A DNA stretch of 39,374 bases, taken from contig JAFSQF010000024.1 in the NCBI GenBank assembly GCA_017446745.1, forward strand, positions 1-39,374, read 5' to 3'. The position numbers and the translations under genes were made by a program. Below are positions 16,643-25,300 of the stretch, piece by piece. How positions within the stretch are numbered: the stretch's first letter is position 1; each line of letters begins with the position of its first letter. The notes beneath the pieces were generated by a model. It did not search any database. It was not told where the DNA came from and saw nothing but the letters and a program-made list of their open reading frames with translations. Source of the DNA: Bacteroidales bacterium. Its GTDB lineage: Bacteria > Bacteroidota > Bacteroidia > Bacteroidales > P3.

Positions 16643-18043
16643 TTAAAGATCCACCGACTGGCGGAAGGTGGCAATCTCGACGCGCTTGTAGCCTCTCTTA
16701 TTGAGGGTTTGCCGGAAATGCTCTTGGGTCTCTGCTTCGCCATGGACGAGGAAAATCTTCTTGAGGCGCCGTTTCTCCTGGCACGAGATATACCTGATAA
16801 GTTCCTCGTAGTCGCCATGGCCGGAGAGCGATTCGATGCGGCGCAGCTCAGCACGGACAATGTAGGGATGGCCGAAGATGGAGACCTGCTTGTCGCCACG
16901 CATAATCTTGGCACCGAGGGTGGAGGGCTCGCAGTAGCCCACACAGAGCACCGTGGTGGAGGGGTTGTCGATATTGTTGGCAAGGTGGTGCTTAACGCGT
17001 CCGGCCTCCATCATGCCCGAAGCCGAGATGATGATGCAGGGCTTATGGCGCACATTGAGAGCCTTGGAGGCCTCGACAGACTGCACATACTGCAGGCGGT
17101 CGAATCCGAAGGGGTCGGGCGACGACTTCATGTATTCCAGGATGTCCTCGTTGAAACATTCGGTGTGCATGCGCATGATATTGGTGGCGTTGACGCTGAG
17201 GGGGCTGTCGACGAAGACATCGATGTCGGGCAGCAGTCCCTGATGGCGCAGGCGGTCGAGGGCATAGATGATTTCCTGCGCGCGGCCTATGGCAAACGAG
17301 GGGATGATGAGCTTGCCTTTTTTCTTGGTGCATGTGTCAAGCACAGCCATAAGCAGCTCTTGCTCAGCATTGTCGAGCGTGGTATGCAGGCGGTCGCCAT
17401 AGGTGGATTCCATCAGCAGGTAGTCCACCTGTGGGAACGGCTCGGGGTCGCGGAGGATATGCTTGTCGTAGCGTCCCACATCGCCAGTGAAGCCCAGCTT
17501 GATAGTACGCCGTCCCTCGCGGATTTCAAGGTATACCAAAGCACTCCCGAGGATATGCCCGGCATCGAAGAACTCTACAGTCACCTCCCCTTCGATATTG
17601 AATTTCTTATGGTATGGCACGCTGATGAAACAGCCCATACAGGCCTGGGCATCCTGCTCGGTGTAGATAGGCTCTACAGGTTCAAGACCCTGTTTTGCAC
17701 GCTTCTTATTGAAAGTCTGGGTATCCGACTCCTGTATGCGTCCGGCATCGGCAAGCATGATGGAACAGAGGTCGCGCGTGGCCGGGGTGCAGACTATAAC
17801 GCCATTGAAGCCAAGTTTATAGATGTAGGGAATGAGGCCGGAATGGTCAATATGAGCATGCGAGAGGATGAGGTAGTCAATCTCCTTAGGGTCGAAGCCG
17901 AGGTCGCGGTTCATGGCGTCGGTTTCAAGTCCTTTGCCTTGATACATACCGCAGTCAAGAAGGATTTTAAGGCCTTTCTTTGTCGTTATAAGATGTTTGC
18001 TGCCTGTCACCTCTTGGGCAGCACCAAGAAACTGTATATTCAT
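16643..18043 (-). CDS. MBL-fold/beta-CASP RNase (RNA-specificity metallo-hydrolase)
   Basis: A 466-residue zinc-dependent nuclease of the CPSF73/TTHA0252-like group. The metallo-beta-lactamase motif is SHAHIDHSG (His62, His64, Asp66, His67), followed by FDAGHILGSA, FTGDVG and MESTYG. The inserted beta-CASP domain carries PSFAIGRAQEI and SPLSVNAT, and the end has ISASGMMEAGR and the RMMBL region (SGHGDYEEL, LVHGE). Such enzymes cut or trim RNA; a role in RNA turnover is likely. I start it at 18043 (MNIQFLGAAQEVTG), because the family begins with this strand. The open frame continues upstream to 18151 as a hydrophobic stretch with no family match. It shares a divergent control region with pfkA. 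Confidence 0.92.
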   Translation of the reverse strand: MNIQFLGAAQEVTGSKHLITTKKGLKILLDCGMYQGKGLETDAMNRDLGFDPKEIDYLILSHAHIDHSGLIPYIYKLGFNGVIVCTPATRDLCSIMLADAGRIQESDTQTFNKKRAKQGLEPVEPIYTEQDAQACMGCFISVPYHKKFNIEGEVTVEFFDAGHILGSALVYLEIREGRRTIKLGFTGDVGRYDKHILRDPEPFPQVDYLLMESTYGDRLHTTLDNAEQELLMAVLDTCTKKKGKLIIPSFAIGRAQEIIYALDRLRHQGLLPDIDVFVDSPLSVNATNIMRMHTECFNEDILEYMKSSPDPFGFDRLQYVQSVEASKALNVRHKPCIIISASGMMEAGRVKHHLANNIDNPSTTVLCVGYCEPSTLGAKIMRGDKQVSIFGHPYIVRAELRRIESLSGHGDYEELIRYISCQEKRRLKKIFLVHGEAETQEHFRQTLNKRGYKRVEIATFRQSVDL

Positions 18044-18074
18044 ATTTTTTTTTATTTTTTTTGTTGGTTCGGTA

Positions 18075-18095
18075 TGTTGCAACACTGTTGCAACA
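18075..18095. promoter_or_regulatory. Two adjacent 10-bp palindromes, TGTTGCAACA twice
   Basis: TGTTGCAACA is self-complementary and occurs at 18075-18084 and again at 18086-18095, one base apart. Centre-to-centre distance is 11 bp, about one helical turn. It lies 32 bp upstream of the MBL RNase start, in the divergent region with pfkA. This is the form expected of a double operator for a dimeric regulator, though no regulator is assigned. Confidence 0.5.
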
Positions 18096-18173
18096 AACAG
18101 GACGAGGACGGAAAGGAAAACGAGACTTGAAGCCAAAAATTGTATAAACAACCATAAAAAGTAAAAATTTTAG

Positions 18174-18181
18174 TATATTTG
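18174..18181 (+). promoter_or_regulatory. Candidate -7 element of the pfkA promoter
   Basis: TATATTTG followed by CACGC, as in the rplM promoter (TATCTTTG then CACGC at 35188-35200). Transcription would start near 18188, giving a leader of about 82 nt. No clear TTTG is seen at the -33 position. Confidence 0.55.
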
Positions 18182-18197
18182 CACGCTGATTTTATTG

Positions 18198-18219
18198 GCG
18201 GTATTATAGCATATACCGC
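18198..18219 (+). other. Hairpin in the pfkA leader
   Basis: GCGGTAT (18198-18204) pairs with ATACCGC (18213-18219) around an 8-base loop, a short way downstream of the predicted start site. There is no T-run, so it could stabilise the mRNA or bind a regulator rather than terminate. Confidence 0.4.
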
Positions 18220-18269
18220 TAAATGATAGCGAATTAAAAAAAAACGACAATAACGCATAAATATATAAT

Positions 18270-19370
18270 ATGGCACTTAAAAGAGTAATGGTACTGACCG
18301 GAGGGGGCGACTGCCCGGGGCTGAATGCGGTGATACGTGGCATCGTGAAACGTGCATCGCAGGAGAGCGACTGGGAGGTGGTGGGCTGCATAGAGTCATT
18401 CAACGGCGTGCTGCGCGAGCCCACAGAGATAGAGATACTCGACGAGAAACGCGTGGAGGGGTTGCAGGTACTGGGAGGGACAATAATAGGGACCACCAAC
18501 AAGGGCGGCCCTTTTGCATGGCCCGTCAAGCTGAGCGACGGCACCTGGACCACCGCCGACCGAAGCGACGAAATGTTGCGTAAGCTGCAGTACTTGGGCA
18601 TCGATGCCGTCATCAATATCGGAGGCGACGGAAGCCAGCGCATCTCGCTGGGTCTGTTCAACAAAGGTCTGAATATAGTGGGCGTGCCGAAGACGATAGA
18701 CAACGACCTGTCGATGACCGACTACACCTTCGGTTTCCAGACCGCCGTACAGATATGCACCGATGCCATCGACAAGCTGGTGACCACCGCAGCAAGCCAT
18801 AATCGCGTGTTTATCATGGAAGTGATGGGGCGTGATGCCGGATGGATAGCCCTGCATAGCGCCATAGCCGGCGGCGCCGACATCTGTCTGATTCCCGAGA
18901 TACCCTACGACATCGAGAAGGTGAAAGCCAAGATAGAGCAGCGCTACAACAAACGTCGCGGCTACTGCATCATAGTGATTGCCGAGGGGGCCATGCCCAA
19001 GGGCGGCACGGTGACGGGCACCGAGACCGGCGAGGTGGGCTACCAGCACATCAAGCTGGGCGGCGTTGGCGAGCAACTCGCCGCCGACCTTAAAGCCGCC
19101 GGAGTGGAGCACGACATCCGCTGCACCATCCTGGGACACCTACAGCGCGGCGGCACACCCATAGCCTTCGACCGCGTGCTGGCCACCGAGTTCGGCGTGC
19201 GCGCCATGGAATTCGTGCTGGAAGGTCGCTTCGGGCAGATGGTGGCATACCATCACCCCGACATCGTGGGCGTATCGCTGGAAGAGGCTGTACGCACCCC
19301 GCACCTCATAGACCCCAACGAACGCCTGGTACACACCGCCAAGGGTATAGGAATAGAAATGGGCGATTAA
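18270..19370 (+). CDS. pfkA: 6-phosphofructokinase (probably ATP-dependent, group III type)
   Basis: Phosphorylates fructose 6-phosphate to fructose 1,6-bisphosphate in glycolysis; cytoplasmic, 366 residues. Motifs: TGGGDCPGLNAVIRG (10-24), GGDGS (118-122), PKTIDND (140-146, with catalytic Asp144) and MGRDAGWIALHSAIAGGAD (about 186-204). Gly121 in GGDGS points to ATP as donor, since PPi enzymes have GGDD. Lys141 in PKTIDND is, however, the residue typical of PPi-linked enzymes. This Gly/Lys mix is known from the so-called group III PFKs, which use ATP. The gene is directly followed by a 9-bp-unit array and then purH, with no terminator, so the two may be co-transcribed. Confidence 0.93.
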   Translation: MALKRVMVLTGGGDCPGLNAVIRGIVKRASQESDWEVVGCIESFNGVLREPTEIEILDEKRVEGLQVLGGTIIGTTNKGGPFAWPVKLSDGTWTTADRSDEMLRKLQYLGIDAVINIGGDGSQRISLGLFNKGLNIVGVPKTIDNDLSMTDYTFGFQTAVQICTDAIDKLVTTAASHNRVFIMEVMGRDAGWIALHSAIAGGADICLIPEIPYDIEKVKAKIEQRYNKRRGYCIIVIAEGAMPKGGTVTGTETGEVGYQHIKLGGVGEQLAADLKAAGVEHDIRCTILGHLQRGGTPIAFDRVLATEFGVRAMEFVLEGRFGQMVAYHHPDIVGVSLEEAVRTPHLIDPNERLVHTAKGIGIEMGD

Positions 19371-19500
19371 CCCCATCAACCCCATTAAACCCATCAACCC
19401 CATCAACCCCATTAAACCCATTAAACCCATCCTCCCCATCAACCCCATCAACCCCATCAACCCCATCCCCCTCCCCATCAACCCCATCCTCCCCATTAAA
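19371..19500 (+). repeat. 9-bp array (CCCCATCAA/CCCATTAAA) filling the pfkA-purH gap
   Basis: About 14 units of CCCCATCAA, CCCATTAAA and CCCCATCCT begin at the first base after the pfkA stop codon and continue to within 11 bp of the purH start. No promoter, terminator or ribosome site is visible. Reading it on the minus strand gives open frames made of MGLMG repeats, which are artefacts. Confidence 0.92.
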
Positions 19501-19511
19501 TATCCCAACAA

Positions 19512-21050
19512 ATGAACACAAAAAAAATAAAATCCGCACTGATATCAGTGTTTTATAAAGACGGGCTGGAGCCCATAGTGAGAGAATTGGATGCCCAAGG
19601 AGTTACCATCTACTCCACCGGTGGCACCTACAAATTCATAAAAGACCTGGGCATAGAGGCCGTGACAGTGGAATCGCTGACAGGGTATCCCTCTATCCTT
19701 GGCGGACGAGTGAAGACACTGCACCCCAAGGTGTTTGGCGGTATCCTCAGCCGTCGCGACATGTACAGCGACGGGGAGCAGCTGAAAGAATACGAAATTC
19801 CGGAGATTGACCTGGTGATTGTTGACCTCTACCCCTTTGAGCAGACGGTGGCCAGTGGGGCCCCCGAGCAGGACATCATCGAGAAAATCGACATCGGAGG
19901 TATCTCGCTGATTCGCGCCGCGGCGAAGAACTTCAAAGACGTGGTGATAGTGCCATCGGTGCAGCACTACGAGGAATTCCTGAAGCTCTACAAAGCCAAC
20001 GACGGAGCCCTGACACTCGACGAGCGTCGCCGCTTCGCCACCTACGCCTTTGCCGTCAGCAGCCACTACGACACGGCGATATTCAACTATTTCAACCGCA
20101 CCGAAGATGTCGCCGCCCTGCGCATCGCCCAGGACGGCCTCACGCCACTGCGCTACGGCGAGAACCCCCACCAGAAAGGGTGGTTCTATGGCAACCTCGA
20201 GGCCTGCTTCGACAAGCTGAACGGCAAAGAGATAAGCTACAACAACCTGGGCGATATCGATGCCGCCTGCAACCTTATCGACGACATAGAGGGCACGGCC
20301 TTCGCCATCCTGAAGCACAACAACGCCTGCGGCATGGCCTGCCGCCCCACCCTCCTCGACGCCTGGCGTGATGCCCTTGCCGGCGACCCCGTGAGCGCCT
20401 TCGGCGGCATCCTCATCACCAACAGCAAGATAACCAAAGAGGTGGCCGACGAGATGCACAAAATATTCTTCGAGGTGTGCATAGCCCCCGACTACGACGA
20501 CGACGCCCTTGCCGTGCTGAAAGGCAAGAAAAACAGGATAATATTGAAGAGGAAAGCCCTCATGCAGCAGGGCGGAAACGACAAGCTGAACTTCCGGAAT
20601 GCACTGGGTGGGGTGCTGGTGCAGGAACGCGACAACGTGGTGCCCAAGGCCGACGAGCTCACCAAGAGTGTCACCACCACGGCGGTGACGCCGGCGATGG
20701 CTGCCGATATGGCCTTTGCCACCATCCTGGTGAAGCACACCAAGAGCAACGCCATAGTGCTTGCCAAGAACGGCCAGCTCCTTGCCAGCGGCACAGGCCA
20801 GACAAGCCGCGTCGACGCCCTGAAGCAGGCCATCGCCAAAGCCCGGAGCTTCGGCTTCGACCTGGGCGGAGCCGTGATGGCGAGCGACGCCTTCTTCCCC
20901 TTTGCCGACTGCGTGGAGATAGCACACGAGGCCGGCATCACCGGTGTGGTACACCCCGGCGGCAGCATCCACGACCAGGACAGCATAGACTACTGCGAGA
21001 AGAACGGCATGGCCATGGTGATAACCGGCACGAGGCACTTCAAGCACTAA
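19512..21050 (+). CDS. purH: Bifunctional AICAR transformylase / IMP cyclohydrolase
   Basis: Catalyses the last two steps of IMP synthesis: formylation of AICAR with 10-formyl-tetrahydrofolate, then ring closure. At 512 residues it has the usual length. The N-terminal MGS-like cyclohydrolase domain (about 1-190) shows STGGTYKF, GGRVKTLHPKVFGGIL and VDLYPFEQTV. The transformylase domain begins near RYGENPHQKG (about 216) and includes KHNNACG, DPVSAFGG and HPGGSIHDQD. The start (ATGAACACAAAAAAAATA) comes right after the 9-bp array, with no Shine-Dalgarno motif. mreB follows after 143 bp, an order often seen in Bacteroidota. Confidence 0.96.
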   Translation: MNTKKIKSALISVFYKDGLEPIVRELDAQGVTIYSTGGTYKFIKDLGIEAVTVESLTGYPSILGGRVKTLHPKVFGGILSRRDMYSDGEQLKEYEIPEIDLVIVDLYPFEQTVASGAPEQDIIEKIDIGGISLIRAAAKNFKDVVIVPSVQHYEEFLKLYKANDGALTLDERRRFATYAFAVSSHYDTAIFNYFNRTEDVAALRIAQDGLTPLRYGENPHQKGWFYGNLEACFDKLNGKEISYNNLGDIDAACNLIDDIEGTAFAILKHNNACGMACRPTLLDAWRDALAGDPVSAFGGILITNSKITKEVADEMHKIFFEVCIAPDYDDDALAVLKGKKNRIILKRKALMQQGGNDKLNFRNALGGVLVQERDNVVPKADELTKSVTTTAVTPAMAADMAFATILVKHTKSNAIVLAKNGQLLASGTGQTSRVDALKQAIAKARSFGFDLGGAVMASDAFFPFADCVEIAHEAGITGVVHPGGSIHDQDSIDYCEKNGMAMVITGTRHFKH

Positions 21051-21056
21051 AAAAGT

Positions 21057-21064
21057 TAAATTTG
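21057..21064 (+). promoter_or_regulatory. Possible -7 element for mreB
   Basis: TAAATTTG matches TAnnTTTG and lies 7 bp past the purH stop codon, 130 bp before mreB. No -33 element is seen in the end of purH, so this is weak. Confidence 0.3.
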
Positions 21065-21106
21065 AAACAAAAAAAAGCCTACTGACGTAAGAGGTTTTCA
21101 GAATAA

Positions 21107-21142
21107 TACCGGAAACTCCGGAAATACTGGAAAATCCGAAAA
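21107..21142 (+). repeat. 9-bp array (NNCCGGAAA), four units
   Basis: TACCGGAAA, CTCCGGAAA, TACTGGAAA and ATCCGAAAA follow one another at an exact 9-bp period in the purH-mreB gap. It is short and could be chance alone, but it matches the pattern of the other gaps in this window. Confidence 0.6.
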
Positions 21143-21193
21143 ACAAAAAAGCAACAAAAAAAGGCTTAATAATAAAATAGTTAATAATAAAAT

Positions 21194-22216
21194 ATGGGAC
21201 TATTCTCATTTTTTAACAGAGAGCTGGCCATGGATCTTGGCACTGCCAACTCCATCGTAATATTCAACGACAAAGTGGTGATCGACGAGCCATCTATCGT
21301 GGCATTGGACAAGACCACCAACAAGATAATGGCAGTAGGGAAGAAAGCCAAACTGATGGAGGGCAAGCAGAACAACAAAATAGAGACCATCCGCCCGCTG
21401 CGTGGCGGCGTCATCGCCGACTTCGAGATGGCGCAGCACATGATACGGGAGCTCATCAAGATGACCAACATCAGCCGCTCGTTCATGCCGCCGGCGTTGC
21501 GCATGGTGATATGCATACCGTCGGGAATAACGAATGTGGAGGAGCGTGCCGTACGCGAGAGCGCCGAGCAGGCCGGAGCCAAAGAGATACGCATGATTCA
21601 CGAACCCATGGCAGCAGCCATAGGTATTGGCATCGATGTTCTCCAGCCCTACGGCAATATGATAGTGGACATCGGAGGCGGCACCGCCGAGATCGCCGTG
21701 ATATCGTTGGGCGGTATAGTATGCAACAAATCAATTAAAGTCGCCGGAGATGTGTTCAACGAAGATGTGAAAGACTATATGCGCAAGCAGCACAACATAG
21801 TGATTGGCGACCGCACCGCCGAGGAGTTGAAGATTGCCGTGGGCTCAGCAATATCGGAGTTGGACACGCCGCCAGAGGAGTTCCTCACGCGCGGACGCGA
21901 CATGATGACAGGACTACCCAAGACCATTCTGGTGAATTACAAGGAAATAGCCCACGCCTTAGACAAGTCGATATCAGCCATAGAATCGGCCATCTTGGAG
22001 ACGCTGGGCAACACACCTCCCGAGTTGGCCGCCGACATCTACGACAACGGCATCTTCCTGGCCGGAGGAGGCTCGCTGCTCCGCGGGTTGGACCAGAGGA
22101 TAGCATCGAAGACACACCTCAAGGTGCATATTGCCGAAGACCCGCTGCGTGCCGTGGCACGAGGAACAGGGATAGCGTTGAAGAATTTCAACCGGTTCTC
22201 GTTCCTGATAAAATAA
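21194..22216 (+). CDS. mreB: Rod-shape actin homologue MreB
   Basis: Actin-like ATPase that forms membrane-bound filaments and guides lateral wall synthesis; 340 residues, full length. Motifs: phosphate 1 MDLGTANSIVIF (about 13-24), RPLRGGVIADF, PSGITNVEERAVRESAEQAGA, IHEPMAAAIGIG, phosphate 2 MIVDIGGGTAEIAVIS and the adenosine site IFLAGGGSLLRGLD. The N-terminal GLFSFFNRE may help bind the membrane. In most Bacteroidota mreB is followed by mreC, mreD, a class B PBP and rodA. Here a terminator and then the giant surface protein gene follow instead, so those partners must be elsewhere if present. Confidence 0.96.
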   Translation: MGLFSFFNRELAMDLGTANSIVIFNDKVVIDEPSIVALDKTTNKIMAVGKKAKLMEGKQNNKIETIRPLRGGVIADFEMAQHMIRELIKMTNISRSFMPPALRMVICIPSGITNVEERAVRESAEQAGAKEIRMIHEPMAAAIGIGIDVLQPYGNMIVDIGGGTAEIAVISLGGIVCNKSIKVAGDVFNEDVKDYMRKQHNIVIGDRTAEELKIAVGSAISELDTPPEEFLTRGRDMMTGLPKTILVNYKEIAHALDKSISAIESAILETLGNTPPELAADIYDNGIFLAGGGSLLRGLDQRIASKTHLKVHIAEDPLRAVARGTGIALKNFNRFSFLIK

Positions 22217-22243
22217 CAAGAAGACAGAAGAGACAGAGATAAG

Positions 22244-22293
22244 GCCATTGACGAGGCTGGTTTTTCAGAAGACCGGTAGTCAATGGCTTTTTT
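22244..22293 (+). terminator. Terminator after mreB
   Basis: GCCATTGAC (22244-22252) pairs with GTCAATGGC (22279-22287), followed by TTTTTT (22288-22293). The 26-base loop can form a further small stem (CTGG with CCGG). It lies 28 bp after the mreB stop and separates mreB from the giant gene. Confidence 0.75.
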
Positions 22294-22294
22294 A

Positions 22295-22342
22295 ATTCGA
22301 TGGGTTGATATTTCGATGTTTCGATGCTTCGATGCTTCGAAA
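22295..22342 (+). repeat. 8-bp phased array (TTTCGATG), six units, before the giant gene
   Basis: ATTCGATG, GGTTGATA, TTTCGATG, TTTCGATG, CTTCGATG and CTTCGAAA follow at exactly 8 bp, starting two bases after the T-run of the mreB terminator and ending 42 bp before the giant gene. The stretch between (22343-22384) is nearly all A and T. I see no TAnnTTTG promoter here, so the start of transcription of the giant gene is unclear. Confidence 0.85.
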
Positions 22343-22384
22343 TTAAAAAAAATAAAAAAAAAATTAAATTAATAATCAACAGAA

Positions 22385-25300
22385 ATGAAGAATCGGGGGA
22401 TGATGCAAGGGCTGATGGCGGTGCTGTGCTGGTGCTGGTGGTTCGTTGCGCCTGTGAGCGGACAGACGGTGCTGGAGTATGGGAGATGGATAGAGATTGA
22501 TGCGTGCGAAGAGGCAGAAGGAATGATCTACGATGACGGAGGAGCCACGGGCAGCTACAGCCTATTCTTTGAGGGCGGATGCATTATCAACGCTCAACCC
22601 GGGGTGACGATATCGCTGGAGGGTAACTACGACATCACCCAATCATTCACCGACATGCTATCAATCTACGACGGCAGCCAGAGCGAGGGCGACCTTGTGG
22701 GAAGCTATACTGGCAGTGGGACAATAAACCTGACGTTGACCAGCGGCACCATTGTGATACGTTTCGTCAGCAGTAGCGGCACGCCCACCGGAGGATTTGC
22801 GCTGCACTGGAGAGCTTCCGGGTTTGCCTCCAGCTGCGAAAACACCGTCAGCAATCTGGCAGTAAGCAACATAGGGCTTAACAGCGCCACATTAAGTTGG
22901 AACAGCACCGGGGCGACATCGCAATTCCGCATCCTCTGTGGACCCACCGACAGCGTGGTGACAGGAAATACAGTAACTCTCAACGGCCTGACACCATACA
23001 CACACTACACCTTCCGTATCAGCGACATTGCCGATGCCGACGAGCCGTGCTGTATGGCCAGTGTGGCATTCCGGACCTTGTGTGGCGACGAGATTGCGCC
23101 ACCTTTGGAGGAGCATTTCGATGACTACACTGCCGACACCGACGCCATGCCCAGTTGCTGGACAATGTCCTCCAACTACGACCAAGGCATACAGACACGG
23201 ATAGAGAGCCTGGTGGATGGCATCAACGCCGCTCTGGCATTGCGCTGTGGGGCGGGAGCCACGCCAGAGCATTATGGAATGGCCATACTGCCACCAATGT
23301 CGGTACCCGTCGACCAAATCAGGCTACGCTTCAGAGCCCTCACCACCATTGCCAACACCGCGTTCGAGATAGGCATCTGCGGAGTGCCGGGAACCACCCA
23401 GAACTGGAACGATGTCTTCGAGGCCATCGACACCATACAGCTGCCGGCAAACAACCAATGGCAGGATATAGCCTTGGATTTCGCAGCCTACCAAGGCACG
23501 GGACACCGCGTGGCATTCAGGATTCAACGCAGCATGCAAGCCGCCAACAACCAATACGTTGTCATCGACGACCTTTTCTTGGAGACCTGTGGCGTCAGCA
23601 GTCTGACGACGGGCGACAAAGACCGACGGAGCCTGACACTGAGGTGGGACACCTACGGCGAGCCGCAGCGGGTAGACCTCAGCTACCGTGCAGTAGGCAC
23701 GACGACTGCGGATACCATCCACGACGTCGCCTCGCCCCTGCACCTCGGCGGGCTGGAGCCGGGCACCACCTACCTCTTCACGCTGACCAGCATTTGCAAC
23801 GCCGACCTGGGCAGCCAGACCACGACAGCTATCGTAGACAGCACCTTGAACGACCTACCGTTGACGATAACCTACTGCGAAGACTTCGAGACACCTGGCG
23901 AGGCCATCCCTGCCGGATGGAGAGCCTTGAGCGACGCCACCGACGATGCCACATGGTGCCGACAGCAGGGCAGCACCCTCTATGCCGGAGAACAGGCTCT
24001 GACCTTCCAGGGGGCTAATGCCCATCCGCTACGCACCATCATACTGCCTCCACTTGAAGGAATAGGTGTCGAATGGCTGCAAATGGCCATGATGATACAA
24101 TCGGCAACGCCAGACGCAAAACTTGAGGTCGGCGTGATGGAAAGCCCCGAAGAGTTGAGCTCCTACACTGCCGTCGACACTTTAGAAGTGGGGCAGCAGG
24201 GCAGTTTCTCGCGCGTGATGGCAGACTTCTCAAACTACAGCGGCAACGGAGAGTGGATAGCCCTACGCGTCTACAACGGAGGATATAACAGCACGATACG
24301 CATCGACAACCTCCAGTTGTCGACATGCATGCTTAGCGGGCTTAGTGTGGCCAGCACCGGCATGAACAGCGTAGAGCTGCGCTGGGACCAAGTGGGTGAG
24401 CTTCATCTGGGCGACAGCGTGCGCCTGCTCTATGGCCGCAGCGGATTCAGTGCCGACACAGCCTCCATGATTGTCGTGCCTGTGCGCGGCGATGCCGTGG
24501 AGCTACGCAACGGCAAACAAATCACAAGGATAGAAGGATTAGAAGCCAATACAGCCTACCAGTTCCTGATACTGCCCATGTGCGTCGGGGCCACAGAAGA
24601 ATGCGACATTGAACGTTTAGAGGCACACACGCTCAACAGCGAGCCCACCCTCCCCTACTGCATCGACTTCGAAGGGGAGAACATGATACCGGCGGGATGG
24701 AACATACTGTCGGGAGAGGAAGGCTTGCCATGCGTGACAGACACCCTTCCGGCCCATGGCGGACAGAAAGTGCTGACCATGCTCAGCAAAGGAAACCGCA
24801 ACCAGACAAACAGTGCCATAGCACTTCCCGAGATAGAGGTTGACGACATGCGCAACCTGGTGATAAGTTTCTACACCTGGACCGCACACAACAACGTGCA
24901 TCTGGATGTCGGCGTGATGGCCGACATCGACAATATGAGCCTGTTCGTGCCGGACACCGACCTGCTGCTCCACACCAACCGTTGGGAGCACCACGTGCTT
25001 AGCCTCAGTGCCGCAAGCAGCCCTACAGGGCGGATAGTGTTCCGGCAGTATCACACCGGAGCCTCCGGACAGGGGCGCGAGCTCTTCATCGACGACCTCT
25101 CAATCAGCAACTGCCAGGTCTTGAACCTGCACCACAACTGCATCACGTCGCATTCCGTGGCAATACGGTGGGACAGCGTGGGGGCTGCATTTGAGGGGGC
25201 GCAAGTGGAGATAGGACGTTCTGGCTTCGACGCCGGGGAGGGGCTGCTGAGCGACGTGCTGCACGGAGACCTGTTGACCATAGACACCCTGCAACCTGGG

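Noticed and set aside
16709-18130. 473-codon plus-strand frame opposite the MBL RNase gene
   Set aside because: Antisense shadow of a gene with intact catalytic motifs.
18044-18151. N-terminal extension of the MBL RNase with a hydrophobic segment
   Set aside because: The family starts at MNIQFLGAA; the extension overlaps the double palindrome and would put a cytoplasmic RNase behind a membrane segment.
19140-19511. Minus-strand frame of Met-Gly-Leu repeats
   Set aside because: Translation of the CCCCATCAA array plus antisense of pfkA.
19545-21209. 554-codon minus-strand frame opposite purH
   Set aside because: PurH is full length with all motifs; the antisense peptide has no family features.
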